Part shown: positions 1-7,155 of the stretch, piece by piece
Numbering within the stretch: the stretch's first letter is position 1
How the letters are laid out: each line of letters opens with the position of its first letter
Origin: Thermofilum sp.
Lineage (GTDB): Archaea > Thermoproteota > Thermoprotei > Thermofilales > Thermofilaceae
NCBI GenBank assembly: GCA_020832965.1
Contig: JAJHRM010000027.1
Span: forward strand, 1 to 16,396
Reading direction: 5' to 3'
Length of the DNA stretch: 16,396 nt
Notes under the pieces: generated by a model
What the model saw: only the letters and a program-made list of their open reading frames with translations
Database searches by the model: none
Told to the model about the DNA's origin: nothing
Translations under genes and position numbers: made by a program

Positions 1-71
1 TTAATACCTAGAGCCTTTCTTACATCCTTGGGCAAAACAATTTTTCCCCTTTTACCCATTCTAATAACCAT
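1..71 (-). CDS. AbrB/MazE-type antitoxin, N-terminus only (runs off left edge)
   Basis: Only the first 23 codons lie in the window; the gene continues past base 1. The peptide carries the swapped-hairpin DNA-binding signature of AbrB/SpoVT/MazE proteins, with GKIVLPKDVRKALGI readable. In archaea such short proteins are usually antitoxins that bind their own promoter and pair with a PIN-domain (VapC) toxin encoded just downstream, which here would be outside the window. The ATG at 71-69 is used as the start; an in-frame TTG at 80-78 is an alternative. A TATA-like TTTATAA lies about 45 bases upstream. The family call is firm for so short a piece; the partner toxin is inferred. Confidence 0.7.
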   Translation of the reverse strand, partial: MVIRMGKRGKIVLPKDVRKALGI

Positions 72-109
72 TTCACTCAAGAAAATCCAACCCCTAAATC
101 CCGTACGAG

Positions 110-120
110 CGTTATAAAGC
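110..120 (-). promoter_or_regulatory. TATA box for the AbrB-type antitoxin gene
   Basis: Read on the minus strand this is GCTTTATAAC, a good archaeal TATA element. It would place transcription start near base 85-90, just upstream of the possible TTG (80) and ATG (71) starts, giving a very short leader. Confidence 0.5.
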
Positions 121-213
121 TTTTCGGCCATAAAGACCATTAGAGAGCCATATCCCTACCTGCTTCATAGCACTCCCTCGGTTTTGTCTTCTATATCCTC
201 TCATAGACCTCAA

Positions 214-2208
214 CTATCCTGCCTTGCGTTGATAAGAAGAGGGAACCCTGACGTTTACAAGCGAGGAGACCACCGTCTCGTAGGCCCTTACAAGTAGCTT
301 TTCATAGGCGTCGTAGTCTGGGAGAATAGTCCCAGTGCCCGGCACCCTTACGCGGAGGTGGGGGCTCGACTTTGGATGTTTTGCTAACATAAAACATACC
401 TTTGACCCCTTCCCAGACACGCCTGCCTGCTGGGCGGCAACAACGTGCATAGCCTTGACCCTGTACTTTTCCCTCCTAAGAGTCTTCTCTATCAAGAGCT
501 CCTCCACCGGGACCAACCCGCTACGCAGCCTCTCGACCTCCCTCCTCAGAAGCTCCTCCGCCGATAAGGCCCCGTCTATTCCGGACTTCTCGAGCACGCC
601 GAGGACTGTCTCCACGAGCCTTGCCTGGAAGCCCCTGACAAGTGGCGGGTAGTCGCTCCTAGCCGCCTCGACGCCCTTAAACACGTATTCGCCCTCAACC
701 GTGACGCCGAAGTACCTCTTTACGGGCGACGCACGCGTGGTCTTCGCCTCTGGGAAAGCTATAAACCTAAACAGCTTGTCGACCTTTATCGGCATCCCGT
801 ACCTCTCGGCTATCTCCCTGGCAAGCTCCTCGTAGTCGCTCCGCGAGGCGCCGTCCCTGTAGACAAAGACGCTGTCCGTGTCGCCATAGATGACTGTGTA
901 GCCCTTCTCCCTCAGGAGCCCGTAAACGCCCAGCATAACTCTCCTGGCGAGCCTGTTTATCCACTCGAACGTCAACGGGTTTCCAAGCCTGTTATAGTTG
1001 TTCCCGCTGTACCCATAGCTAGAAACCAGTATCATTTTGAGCTCCTTCTGCCTCTGGTCTGCAAACTTCTTCGCGTCCCCAGAGAGCTCCCGGGCCATAT
1101 GCTTAAACCTGAGCCTCCTCTCCAGCAACGGCTCAACAACGTCCACGAGTATCCCCCTGGGCTCCCTGGCGACCCCGCCGAGCGAGACGGTCTCATAGCT
1201 GATATTGTACCTAACAATCAGGTTGGGAAACATGGACTCAAAGTCGAGCTCCGCAACGTTCCCGTATATCCCCGTGACCGGCTGGTATATGAGGCCTCCC
1301 CTGTCGCCCCTGTGGAGCTCAAGCATTGTTCTCACGTGGACGTTCCTATGCCTAGCCCTGGGCACAGCGTAGCCCCTCCTAAGCAACAGGTAGACCTGCC
1401 TAGCGTCAATCAGCCTGCCATAGCTGGTCATACCTGCCAGGGTCGGAGACAGGCCTGTGGCCCTACACCTCTCCTCGAGGCCAGCGAGCCCTATGCCGTC
1501 CAGCAGGCCCCTCTCGACGAATATCCTCCCCTCGAGGACTCCCTCCCCCCTCCCAAGCCTAAACCAGCCGTGGCGCCTCTTAATCCCAATAGCTAGCTTG
1601 CGAAGCTCCTTCACAGGCACGTTCACAGCCACAACGTCGGGGTCAAGCTCTCTGAGCACCGCGTCGAGACCCTCGAGAACCCTGGACTCGGACCCCTCGA
1701 AGACCCTTTCGCCCCCGCTGCCCCTAATGACAGCCTTCGAGAGAAAGCCCCCACGCACGTGCAGGTCGAGGCCCACCGTTACGAGTGGGAGCGGCTCGAC
1801 CCTGTCCTCGCCCTCCATGAAGAGCCAGCCGCTACGCCTATACGGTCTAAGAGCCACTATTCCTAGGCCGGCGAATAGCTTCTGGACAACGTTCACGTCT
1901 GAGTCGTAGCTCGTAAAGCCGGCGCCCTCTACAACCCTTAGAGCCTTTAGCAGGAGCCTGCGGGACCCGTGGGAAACCCTGAGAAGTATTGCAGTCTTCC
2001 CGCCTATAAGCCTCCTCTCGACCTCCCCGACGCTGAAGCCCTGGTCCCACAGGGAGGCGAGGAAGCCCAGAGCGCTCCCTTCGACCAGGAAGTAGTCCTC
2101 AAAGCCCCTGCGGAGGACCTCTACGCCGCCGTCAAGCCCCCTGAGCCATAGCCTGGTCTCTCCACGCGAGACAAAGGCATCAACCACCACTGATTCGCTC
2201 GACCTCAT
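214..2208 (-). CDS. Divergent family B DNA polymerase lacking a proofreading site (PolB2/Dpo2-like)
   Basis: A 664-aa family B DNA polymerase, shorter than the roughly 780-900 aa replicative crenarchaeal enzymes. Polymerase motif A (DFESMFPNLI, D322) and motif C (YGDTDSVFV, D443 and D445) keep the catalytic aspartates, and the late KRYFG motif is present. Motif B is altered: K391 is followed by LVSSYG where NSxYG is usual, so Asn is replaced by Val. The exonuclease domain is degraded: the Exo I region reads GLDLH instead of DxE, the Exo II Asn-Phe-Asp is not recognisable, and the segment that normally holds the Exo III YxxxD is missing. It should extend DNA without proofreading. It is the last gene of an operon and overlaps the upstream gene by 29 bases. 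Divergent second-type archaeal PolBs (Dpo2) are linked to DNA-damage tolerance; that role is inferred here. ATG start. Confidence 0.88.
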   Translation of the reverse strand: MRSSESVVVDAFVSRGETRLWLRGLDGGVEVLRRGFEDYFLVEGSALGFLASLWDQGFSVGEVERRLIGGKTAILLRVSHGSRRLLLKALRVVEGAGFTSYDSDVNVVQKLFAGLGIVALRPYRRSGWLFMEGEDRVEPLPLVTVGLDLHVRGGFLSKAVIRGSGGERVFEGSESRVLEGLDAVLRELDPDVVAVNVPVKELRKLAIGIKRRHGWFRLGRGEGVLEGRIFVERGLLDGIGLAGLEERCRATGLSPTLAGMTSYGRLIDARQVYLLLRRGYAVPRARHRNVHVRTMLELHRGDRGGLIYQPVTGIYGNVAELDFESMFPNLIVRYNISYETVSLGGVAREPRGILVDVVEPLLERRLRFKHMARELSGDAKKFADQRQKELKMILVSSYGYSGNNYNRLGNPLTFEWINRLARRVMLGVYGLLREKGYTVIYGDTDSVFVYRDGASRSDYEELAREIAERYGMPIKVDKLFRFIAFPEAKTTRASPVKRYFGVTVEGEYVFKGVEAARSDYPPLVRGFQARLVETVLGVLEKSGIDGALSAEELLRREVERLRSGLVPVEELLIEKTLRREKYRVKAMHVVAAQQAGVSGKGSKVCFMLAKHPKSSPHLRVRVPGTGTILPDYDAYEKLLVRAYETVVSSLVNVRVPSSYQRKAG

Positions 2209-2470
2209 CCTCTAGGTCCCTCAGCCTGCGCTCAAGCTCCCTAAGCCTCCACTCCAGGTCCAGCACGGAGACGAGAAGGAGCGAGCCGAGGAGGTACGGG
2301 TTAGAATAGTTGGTCACGGCGCCCAGCTCCTCGCCCCAAGCCTTCTTGACGTAGACGTATGCCTCCCTCCTCTCCCTCCTCAAGAGCTCGACAAACTCGC
2401 CCTCAAGCTCGCTCAGCAGCTGTAGGTACTTCTCCCTGACGCTCGGGGTAGCCCTGCCCACTAGAACCAC
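2180..2470 (-). CDS. Small helical/coiled-coil protein of the PolB operon
   Basis: A 96-aa protein of unknown family. It starts at GTG 2470-2468 inside the last codons of the RecA-like gene and ends 29 bases inside the polymerase gene, so all three appear translationally coupled. The N-terminal half is charged and helical (many Glu, Arg, Lys); a leucine-rich segment near residues 58-72 is followed by a heptad-like stretch ending WRLRELERRLRDLEDEVERI, which predicts a coiled coil. No enzymatic motif is visible. By position it is most likely an adaptor or oligomerisation subunit linking the RecA-like protein and the polymerase. That role is inferred from the overlaps, not from homology. Confidence 0.7.
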   Translation of the reverse strand: MVLVGRATPSVREKYLQLLSELEGEFVELLRRERREAYVYVKKAWGEELGAVTNYSNPYLLGSLLLVSVLDLEWRLRELERRLRDLEDEVERISGG

Positions 2471-3156
2471 CCCTCCACGTCCCTCAGCCCCCAGCCCGTC
2501 CTCTCCGCGTAAATGACGACCGGCGTAGCCAGGGGGCCCTTCTCGACAGTTATCCTGGTGTACTTCTTTCCAACGTCGTCGAGCCTAGCTATAACGCTGG
2601 AAACGTGCCTAGCATACACGGGGATCTCAGGCAAAGGCCTCCTAGAAAACCTAGACCTCCCCGCAAATAGCACGACCACTGCGTCCCTCTCCAGCAGCCT
2701 CTGGAGCCTCCCCAGGAACATCACGAGCCTGTCATAGCTTTTAAGGCTAAACAGCTCGGACAAATGAGTAACCGCTATGAGCCCCGCACCCCTCCTCAGG
2801 GCCTCCTCGATAACCACGTCGACAGAGCCCACCTGCCCAACGCCGTAAACATTGGCTACGTGTATCCTGGAGAGGCCCTCCTCGGGGTCCACGCCCCGCC
2901 ACAGCAGGGCCTCCGACAACGCGTAAGCGTCTATAGACCTCCCATCATGGTAGTCCCTCATGCCTACGACGAGCGGCGAAAAGCCCCCAGAGACAGCTGA
3001 GGCAAGCATGGTGTAGAGCATCTTCCCCCTAGAATCCTCGTCCCCATAGAACGTAGCCACAGACCCAGGCACAAGCCCGCCCACAAGCCTATCCAGTCCC
3101 GAGAGCCCCGTGCCCAGCCTGGGAAGCCCCAAGAGACCCCTCGCACTCATCAACAT
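2461..3156 (-). CDS. RecA/RadA-like paralog with degenerate Walker A and B (ImuA-like)
   Basis: The RadA/KaiC core fold is recognisable: TGLSGLDRLVGGLVPGSV matches the segment that precedes the P-loop in RadA. The P-loop itself reads GDEDSRGKM, with one extra residue and Met in place of Ser/Thr. The expected Walker B strand reads LIAVTHLS, with Thr where the metal-binding Asp should be. ATP hydrolysis is therefore unlikely and a structural or recruiting role is more probable. The open frame extends to 3243, but a TTTATAAGG box sits inside that extension at about 3190-3197 and would fire near 3170, so the ATG at 3156 (232 aa) or 3150 is the likely start. It heads the operon with the coiled-coil and polymerase genes, overlapping the former by 10 bases. 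Confidence 0.75.
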   Translation of the reverse strand: MLMSARGLLGLPRLGTGLSGLDRLVGGLVPGSVATFYGDEDSRGKMLYTMLASAVSGGFSPLVVGMRDYHDGRSIDAYALSEALLWRGVDPEEGLSRIHVANVYGVGQVGSVDVVIEEALRRGAGLIAVTHLSELFSLKSYDRLVMFLGRLQRLLERDAVVVLFAGRSRFSRRPLPEIPVYARHVSSVIARLDDVGKKYTRITVEKGPLATPVVIYAERTGWGLRDVEGWF

Positions 3157-3188
3157 GAACACCACAAGCAGTGCAGGGAGAAAAACCC

Positions 3189-3198
3189 TTATAAACAC
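3189..3198 (-). promoter_or_regulatory. TATA box for the RecA-like/PolB operon
   Basis: The minus strand reads GTTTATAAGG. Transcription about 25 bases downstream would begin near 3165-3170, just before the ATG codons at 3156 and 3150, and supports these over the far upstream start. A second AT-rich box (GTTTAAATG, about 3240-3248) is a weaker alternative. Confidence 0.5.
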
Positions 3199-3480
3199 TG
3201 GAGACATTCCTGCACAGGAGGGATAACACCGAAAGTAAAACATTTAAACGTAAAGCCACGGCACGTAGCCTGGCAGAAATTTGTCGTGACTCGTGCATGT
3301 CCTTGCCCATTCTTCTCCTCGAAAAGGGTGCGAGACATGATGGATTGGCGGTTGCTCTAAAGTTTACTTCTGAATAGATTCTTCTTAAATACCTGTATTT
3401 TTCCAAAACCTGTGGTGAAGATTCGGAAAGTTTTCCTAGGCATATCGCGCATAGAGAAGCGTAGCGCGCGTGTTGTAAAA

Positions 3481-3490
3481 GGCTTAAATT
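3481..3490 (+). promoter_or_regulatory. TATA box for mntA-hepT
   Basis: GGCTTAAATT followed by a purine-rich stretch lies about 28 bases before the ATG at 3515, giving a leaderless or near-leaderless toxin-antitoxin transcript. Confidence 0.5.
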
Positions 3491-3514
3491 GGAGGAGCCG
3501 TCTAACAATATAGG

Positions 3515-3850
3515 ATGAGTGCTAAAATTGAGATTCAAAGTCTGCCCAAAGGGCTGAGGAGGAGGGGCATAGAGGAGAAGCTAGCTGAGATCTGTAGAAG
3601 GAACGACATAGTGTTCATGGCTATCTTCGGCTCCTTCGCCAGAGGGGAGCAGAGCGGGAAAAGCGATATAGATATAGCTATCGAGTTTGATCGAAATAGT
3701 GAAAAGAGCCTCTTGGATCTAGTTAGGATAGAGAATGAGCTGAGAAAAATATTTAGAAGAAAAGTTGACCTTGTGGTTTTAAGGAGCTTAAGCCCCTACA
3801 TTATAGAAGACGTGAAAAAGGAGATGCGGGTCATTTATGAAAAGAGATAA
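3515..3850 (+). CDS. mntA: MntA-type nucleotidyltransferase antitoxin
   Basis: A 111-aa minimal nucleotidyltransferase of the DNA polymerase beta superfamily. The active-site pattern GS(x10)DxD is complete: [15 protein letters not shown] at residues 39-53, with G39, S40, D51 and D53; the third carboxylate is D85 in KVDLVV. MntA proteins add AMP groups to a tyrosine next to the active site of their HEPN toxin partner and so silence it. The downstream hepT gene overlaps by 14 bases, the standard arrangement. All catalytic residues are present, so this antitoxin should be active. GC content is visibly lower than in the neighbouring polymerase operon, which is compatible with horizontal acquisition. 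Confidence 0.9.
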   Translation: MSAKIEIQSLPKGLRRRGIEEKLAEICRRNDIVFMAIFGSFARGEQSGKSDIDIAIEFDRNSEKSLLDLVRIENELRKIFRRKVDLVVLRSLSPYIIEDVKKEMRVIYEKR

Positions 3851-4187
3851 AGCATACTTAAGACACATTCTGGATGCGATCTCTAACATTGAGAGATTTG
3901 TCGAAGGTTTGAGCAAGGAGGAATTCTTTGAGAACGTGGAGAAACAGTACGCCGTCTTGAGAGGTCTTGAGATAATTGGTGAAGCAACGAAGAATTTGAG
4001 CAGAGAACTGAGGGCAAAGCATCGCGAGGTTCCATGGAGGGAAATCGCAGGGATGAGGGACAAGTTAATTCACGAGTACTTTGGTGTGGATTTGGAGCTG
4101 GTCTGGGTGACTATTAAAAACCAACTCCCTGTGCTCAAAACTCAAATTCTCAAGATATTAGAAGGGTTAGAGGAAGGTAAAGGTTAA
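3837..4187 (+). CDS. hepT: HepT-type HEPN ribonuclease toxin
   Basis: A 116-aa all-helical HEPN-domain protein (DUF86 type). The RNase signature R-x4-H is intact at R74-H79 in [10 protein letters not shown], followed by Y81, the position where MntA-type partners AMPylate the toxin. The preceding [11 protein letters not shown] helix is also typical of HepT. It starts inside the end of mntA, so translation is coupled. The toxin presumably cleaves RNA when it escapes its antitoxin. No frameshift or missing motif is seen, so the pair should be functional. Confidence 0.9.
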   Translation: MKRDKAYLRHILDAISNIERFVEGLSKEEFFENVEKQYAVLRGLEIIGEATKNLSRELRAKHREVPWREIAGMRDKLIHEYFGVDLELVWVTIKNQLPVLKTQILKILEGLEEGKG

Positions 4188-4252
4188 ATTTTAAAGCTAA
4201 GCTCTACGATGATAAAGCTGAAGGCTATGAGAGCGTCCTTTAATTTGCGGAA

Positions 4253-4567
4253 ATGGATATAACTGTTTGTAGGTGTTTGTTTGCTGTGTTTAGTGAGCTG
4301 AGTGTGGCTTGGAACAGGGTTAGGCTTGCGTGGATGCTTAGGGAGAGGGGTGTCTATGTTAGGCTTCATGCCTACGAGTATTTGCTTGGTTTTGGGGGGA
4401 GGATTCTTGGGGTTTTGTTGCTTGAGCCTTCTCGTGGGGTTGCGTCTTTGTACTTGTCGGAGAGGAGTGAGGCGTCTGATAAGCTTGTGGGCATTGTTGA
4501 CGAGGTTCTAGGAGGGTTTCCTCCTAGGCTTTCTCTTAGGGTTGTGTGGAGGGATTCTTCGTTGTAA
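4253..4567 (+). CDS. Small hypothetical protein
   Basis: An open frame of 104 codons that I do not recognise. The product is basic and mixed helix/strand in appearance (WNRVRLAWMLRERGVYVRLH near the start, a hydrophobic LGVLLLEPSRGVASLYLSER core, and LRVVWRD at the end) and has no signal peptide. Third positions are rich in T and G, unlike the polymerase operon but similar to other right-strand genes. The start is uncertain: the ATG at 4253 lies only about 15 bases after a TTTAATTTG box, so an in-frame GTG at 4304 may be the real one. A hairpin followed by a T-run closes it directly after the stop, which supports an expressed gene. Confidence 0.5.
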   Translation: MDITVCRCLFAVFSELSVAWNRVRLAWMLRERGVYVRLHAYEYLLGFGGRILGVLLLEPSRGVASLYLSERSEASDKLVGIVDEVLGGFPPRLSLRVVWRDSSL

Positions 4568-4572
4568 AAGCT

Positions 4573-4596
4573 CCCCCTTGATGGAAGGGAGTTTTT
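4573..4596 (+). terminator. Hairpin plus T-run terminator
   Basis: CCCTT (4575-4579) pairs with AAGGG (4585-4589) around a GATGG loop and is followed by TTTTT at 4592-4596, six bases after the hypothetical gene's stop codon. The T-run alone would suffice as an archaeal terminator. Confidence 0.5.
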
Positions 4597-4696
4597 CGCG
4601 GAAGCTCCTCCCTTAATGTTTAAGGATTTAAGAATAGTCTCGTGACTGGTGAGGAGGTTATTGGGAGCTTAATGCCCAGGTCCATTGTTAATGTTC

Positions 4697-4882
4697 TTAG
4701 AATTGGAGCACGCGAGCTGAGCCCTCCCTGAGCTCCTGGTCCCTCGAGCCTGCATGGGAATTTTGGGTGGAAATCGCCGGTGCTTCAGGACCGTTGTGGA
4801 CCATGTACAACTCATAGCCACACCCAGCAGAGTAAAACCCATAAAACCATGATCCTGCGATAAGGCGGGGTACGAATGGCAC
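4697..4882 (-). pseudogene. Possible C-terminal remnant of an IS605-type TnpB protein
   Basis: In the 330 bases between the hypothetical gene and the protease-like gene, the only extended reading frame is a 61-codon minus-strand stretch. Its composition is odd: aromatic and glycine-rich near the start (GSWFYGFYSAGCGYELYMVH), then EAPAISTQNSHAGSRDQELR. Crenarchaeal TnpB proteins often end with a low-complexity tail of this flavour after their zinc ribbon, so I suspect a leftover 3' end of a TnpB gene. No RuvC or zinc-ribbon residues are in the window, and the match is from memory only. It may equally be a chance frame. Confidence 0.25.
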
Positions 4883-4897
4883 GCGCCGAGTATGACA

Positions 4898-5254
4898 TTA
4901 CATCATCAGCAATTCTACGGGCTTCAACCTCTTAGATATGGGATCCAATTGATATCCTAGAGATTCTAAAGTTGTAGCTCCGAGGACTGGAATGTCCTTC
5001 GGCTCCCCGAACACTACTGGAACTATGGCACGCCGCTCCCCATACTCCACAGCTGCCCCGCCAACATCACGTTCAACGACATCTCCACCATGGACTCTAA
5101 ACTTCTGCCTAGCAATAGGCTTAAGTCCAAGCTTCTCGAGGGTGGAACGCGGTATCGAGGTAAATAGTGCCCCACTACCCACCAAAACCTCCACATCCTC
5201 CCATCTTGTTAGATCCATACTATAGACACGAATCTTTATGTAAGTAAATCCCAT
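4898..5254 (-). CDS. Retropepsin-like aspartyl protease-fold protein without catalytic Asp
   Basis: A 118-aa single-domain clan AA aspartyl-protease fold. The signature region reads VLVGSGALFTSIP, where active members have VDTGA or VDSGA; codon 26 is GGT (Gly), one base from GAT (Asp). The rest of the family pattern is kept: TSIPRSTLEKLGLKP after the loop and IPVLGATTLESLGYQLDP towards the end, matching the second half (LG...LE.lG...D). Active enzymes are homodimers that use one Asp per subunit, so this protein should be inactive unless it pairs with another copy or acts as a binder. ATG start at 5254 with an AATTTAACG box about 25-30 bases upstream. Nothing adjacent suggests a partner. Confidence 0.8.
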   Translation of the reverse strand: MGFTYIKIRVYSMDLTRWEDVEVLVGSGALFTSIPRSTLEKLGLKPIARQKFRVHGGDVVERDVGGAAVEYGERRAIVPVVFGEPKDIPVLGATTLESLGYQLDPISKRLKPVELLMM

Positions 5255-5534
5255 GCATATCTACTAACGTTAAATTGCCTCTTAAGGGTTATTAACCTTA
5301 CCTCCTACTCCTGCGCGCCGCGCGCTGTGGGACTGATTTCCAAGGTATGGGTCTCGTATTGCTGATTTAGACAAAGCATTTGTGGAGGTCTTGAGAACAT
5401 CCTCTTGGACTGGGCCGATTAGTACCAGTATTCTGCACACACGTATTAGCCATGTTAAAATTTTTAAGTGTTGAGGCGCGCTAGATGCTTGTGCAGGCGT
5501 TAAACTAATAACACTGCTTGAGTGCTCAGTTCAT

Positions 5535-6236
5535 ATGCGTGCCGGAATCCTAGTGGTGCTAGCGGCGTTGCTCCCCCTAGTTGCCATTTCTAGCTGTGCT
5601 CAGCCGACCCTTAAGATAGTTGCCTTTGATGGCTCTGAGCTTAGTGGTGCAAGGATCCGTGTTACGACACTTGACGGCAGAGTGTTCAACTTTACACTTG
5701 ACCCGAGGAGCCCCTTCATTGTGAGAGACGTTGTGAGAGGCGTGCTCATGGTAGAGGTTGTTTCCTGGAAGAACGTACCCGTGGGGTACAGGCAAAACGT
5801 CACTGTCTACAGTGACAGAGTGCTAACTGTCCCCAGTATTGGAAAGTTGACATTAAGGGTTACTGGGTCAAGGGGGCAACCTCTCAGTGGTGCCTCTGTA
5901 AGGATATCTTACGGAGCTGAAACAGTGGAGGAGGGGGCTGCAGGTGCCTCTGGGATTTATTCTACTCTCTTGCCTCAGGCTACTTACCAGGTTACGGTTG
6001 AGTATGGTGGGAGAGGTGTCTCTAGGACCATTCTTGTTCAGCCTTCCCGCGAAAACGTAGTTGAGGTTTCGCTTGACGTGTTTGTGAGCTTTGCTGGGAT
6101 GGATTTGTCCCTCTCTGAGTTCCTCGGCTTGGCTGTCCTCGCGATTCTCCTAGTCCTCGGCATGGTTATTCTGCTGATTGAGTACACGAATTGGAGGGCG
6201 CGGAGAGCAAGGGTTGTCTTGGCAAAGCCGACCTAG
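5535..6236 (+). CDS. Membrane-anchored extracellular protein with two beta-sandwich repeats
   Basis: A 233-aa protein. It has an N-terminal signal sequence (residues 2-24, hydrophobic, ending ISSCAQ, which is also lipobox-like), two carboxypeptidase-regulatory/PEGA-like beta domains (about 26-100 and 103-178, the second containing GQPLSGASVRISYG), a single transmembrane helix near residues 195-217, and a short Arg-rich cytoplasmic tail (NWRARRARV). The topology is outside N-terminus, inside C-terminus. The repeats are typical of archaeal surface and secretion-associated proteins; the specific job is unknown. A TAAACTAAT element lies about 30 bases before the ATG. The biotin ligase gene follows after 32 bases and may be co-transcribed. 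Confidence 0.75.
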   Translation: MRAGILVVLAALLPLVAISSCAQPTLKIVAFDGSELSGARIRVTTLDGRVFNFTLDPRSPFIVRDVVRGVLMVEVVSWKNVPVGYRQNVTVYSDRVLTVPSIGKLTLRVTGSRGQPLSGASVRISYGAETVEEGAAGASGIYSTLLPQATYQVTVEYGGRGVSRTILVQPSRENVVEVSLDVFVSFAGMDLSLSEFLGLAVLAILLVLGMVILLIEYTNWRARRARVVLAKPT

Positions 6237-6268
6237 ACTATGGGAAAGTGCCTCAGGGTCTAGGCTGT

Positions 6269-7069
6269 ATGCTTAATGCACACAAGCAGCGTTTAACCCC
6301 TGATGGTTTAGCGGATGCAGGTGAGCATGCTTCTAGGCTTAATACCAGGCTCAGGTACCGCGTGTACTACGTTGAGAAGTGTAGTTCTACGCAGGACCTG
6401 GCCAGAGAACTGGCTGAGGGGGGAGCTGCCGAGGGCACAGTTGTGGTTGCCGAGGAGCAGGAAAGGGGCAGGGGGAGGCTTGGTAGGAGCTGGTTCTCGG
6501 GTAAGGGTGGGCTATGGTTCACTGTTATTCTTAGACCTGGCCAGCGTCTTGTAAACTTGCTTAGCCTCGCTGTGGGGGTTTCTGTAGCACGTGCACTGAG
6601 GAGTATTGGTTTGCCGGCTCGCTTGAAGTGGCCTAACGATGTGGTGATTGAGGGTAAGAAGGTTGGAGGTATCCTTGTAGAGGCTTTTTCCGGGTCTGGC
6701 GAAGAGATTACTGCGCTTGTGGGCATAGGGTTAAACGTTAATAATGACCTTCCCGAGGAGCTTGCCGAGACTTCTGCCTCACTAAAGGGTATTCTTGGAA
6801 GAAAATTACCAAGGCTACCTCTCTTGATGCATTTGTTGGAGGAGGTAGACGGCGTGTATACATTGCTTGTGGAGGGTCGGGGGAAACAGGTTATCGACGA
6901 GTGGAAAAGTTTCTCTGATACTCTTGGGAAGGCCGTTAAAGTAGTTACCCAGGAGGGTGTGTTCACTGGCATAGCGGTGGACGTAGGACCCCTTGGAGAG
7001 CTGTACCTCAAGACTGGGAGCGGCGAAGTCAAAGCCTTCTACTCCGGGGACGTGATTCACCTACGCTGA
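6269..7069 (+). CDS. birA: Biotin-[protein] ligase
   Basis: A biotin protein ligase catalytic domain plus the small C-terminal domain, without the N-terminal helix-turn-helix of bacterial repressor-type BirA. The biotin/ATP loop reads GRGRLGRSW (about residue 67), KWPNDV begins at residue 120, and KVGGILVE follows. It activates biotin as biotinyl-AMP and transfers it to a lysine of the biotin carrier of acyl-CoA or related carboxylases; no carrier gene is in the window. The frame is open back to 6191, but that start would overlap the upstream gene by 46 bases, so the ATG at 6269 is chosen, leaving about 29 residues before the conserved domain begins. About 267 aa. Confidence 0.9.
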   Translation: MLNAHKQRLTPDGLADAGEHASRLNTRLRYRVYYVEKCSSTQDLARELAEGGAAEGTVVVAEEQERGRGRLGRSWFSGKGGLWFTVILRPGQRLVNLLSLAVGVSVARALRSIGLPARLKWPNDVVIEGKKVGGILVEAFSGSGEEITALVGIGLNVNNDLPEELAETSASLKGILGRKLPRLPLLMHLLEEVDGVYTLLVEGRGKQVIDEWKSFSDTLGKAVKVVTQEGVFTGIAVDVGPLGELYLKTGSGEVKAFYSGDVIHLR

Positions 7070-7125
7070 GGGGAGGAAATTCGAAAGGCGGGCTTGACTA
7101 TCACCTTTCTTCTCTACTACAAGAT

Positions 7126-7137
7126 GAAGCTTAAAAA
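7126..7137 (+). promoter_or_regulatory. TATA box preceding the putative C/D box sRNA
   Basis: AAGCTTAAAAAT lies 24-30 bases before the predicted sRNA 5' end near 7157 and over 150 bases before the next coding start, so it fits an independent small transcript better than the coding gene. Confidence 0.4.
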
Positions 7138-7155
7138 TCCTAGGAGTAAAGTATC

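Noticed and set aside
1099..1909. Two long plus-strand frames opposite the polymerase gene
   Set aside because: Proline/serine-rich shadows of the high-GC polymerase gene.
3334..3372. C/D box-like ATGATGG ... CTGA
   Set aside because: The two boxes are only about 33 bases apart, box C has a wrong last base, and no internal D'/C' boxes are visible.
3089..3538. 149-codon minus-strand frame upstream of and overlapping the RecA-like gene
   Set aside because: It overlaps both the RecA-like gene and the mntA start and promoter, has low-complexity composition and no domain signature; a shadow frame.
4201..4262. 17-codon ORF MIKLKAMRASFNLRKWI between hepT and the hypothetical gene
   Set aside because: Too short, overlaps the next gene's start and has no independent support.
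5340..5474. Plus-strand open stretch reading RIADLDKAFVEVLRTSSW in the gap before the surface-protein gene
   Set aside because: About 45 codons with no start codon and no promoter in front; not enough to call a gene or a specific remnant. The rest of the 5255-5534 gap holds only GCGCGC motifs and the next promoter.
6367..7032. 221-codon minus-strand frame opposite birA
   Set aside because: Serine/threonine/proline-rich antisense shadow of a well-supported biotin ligase gene.
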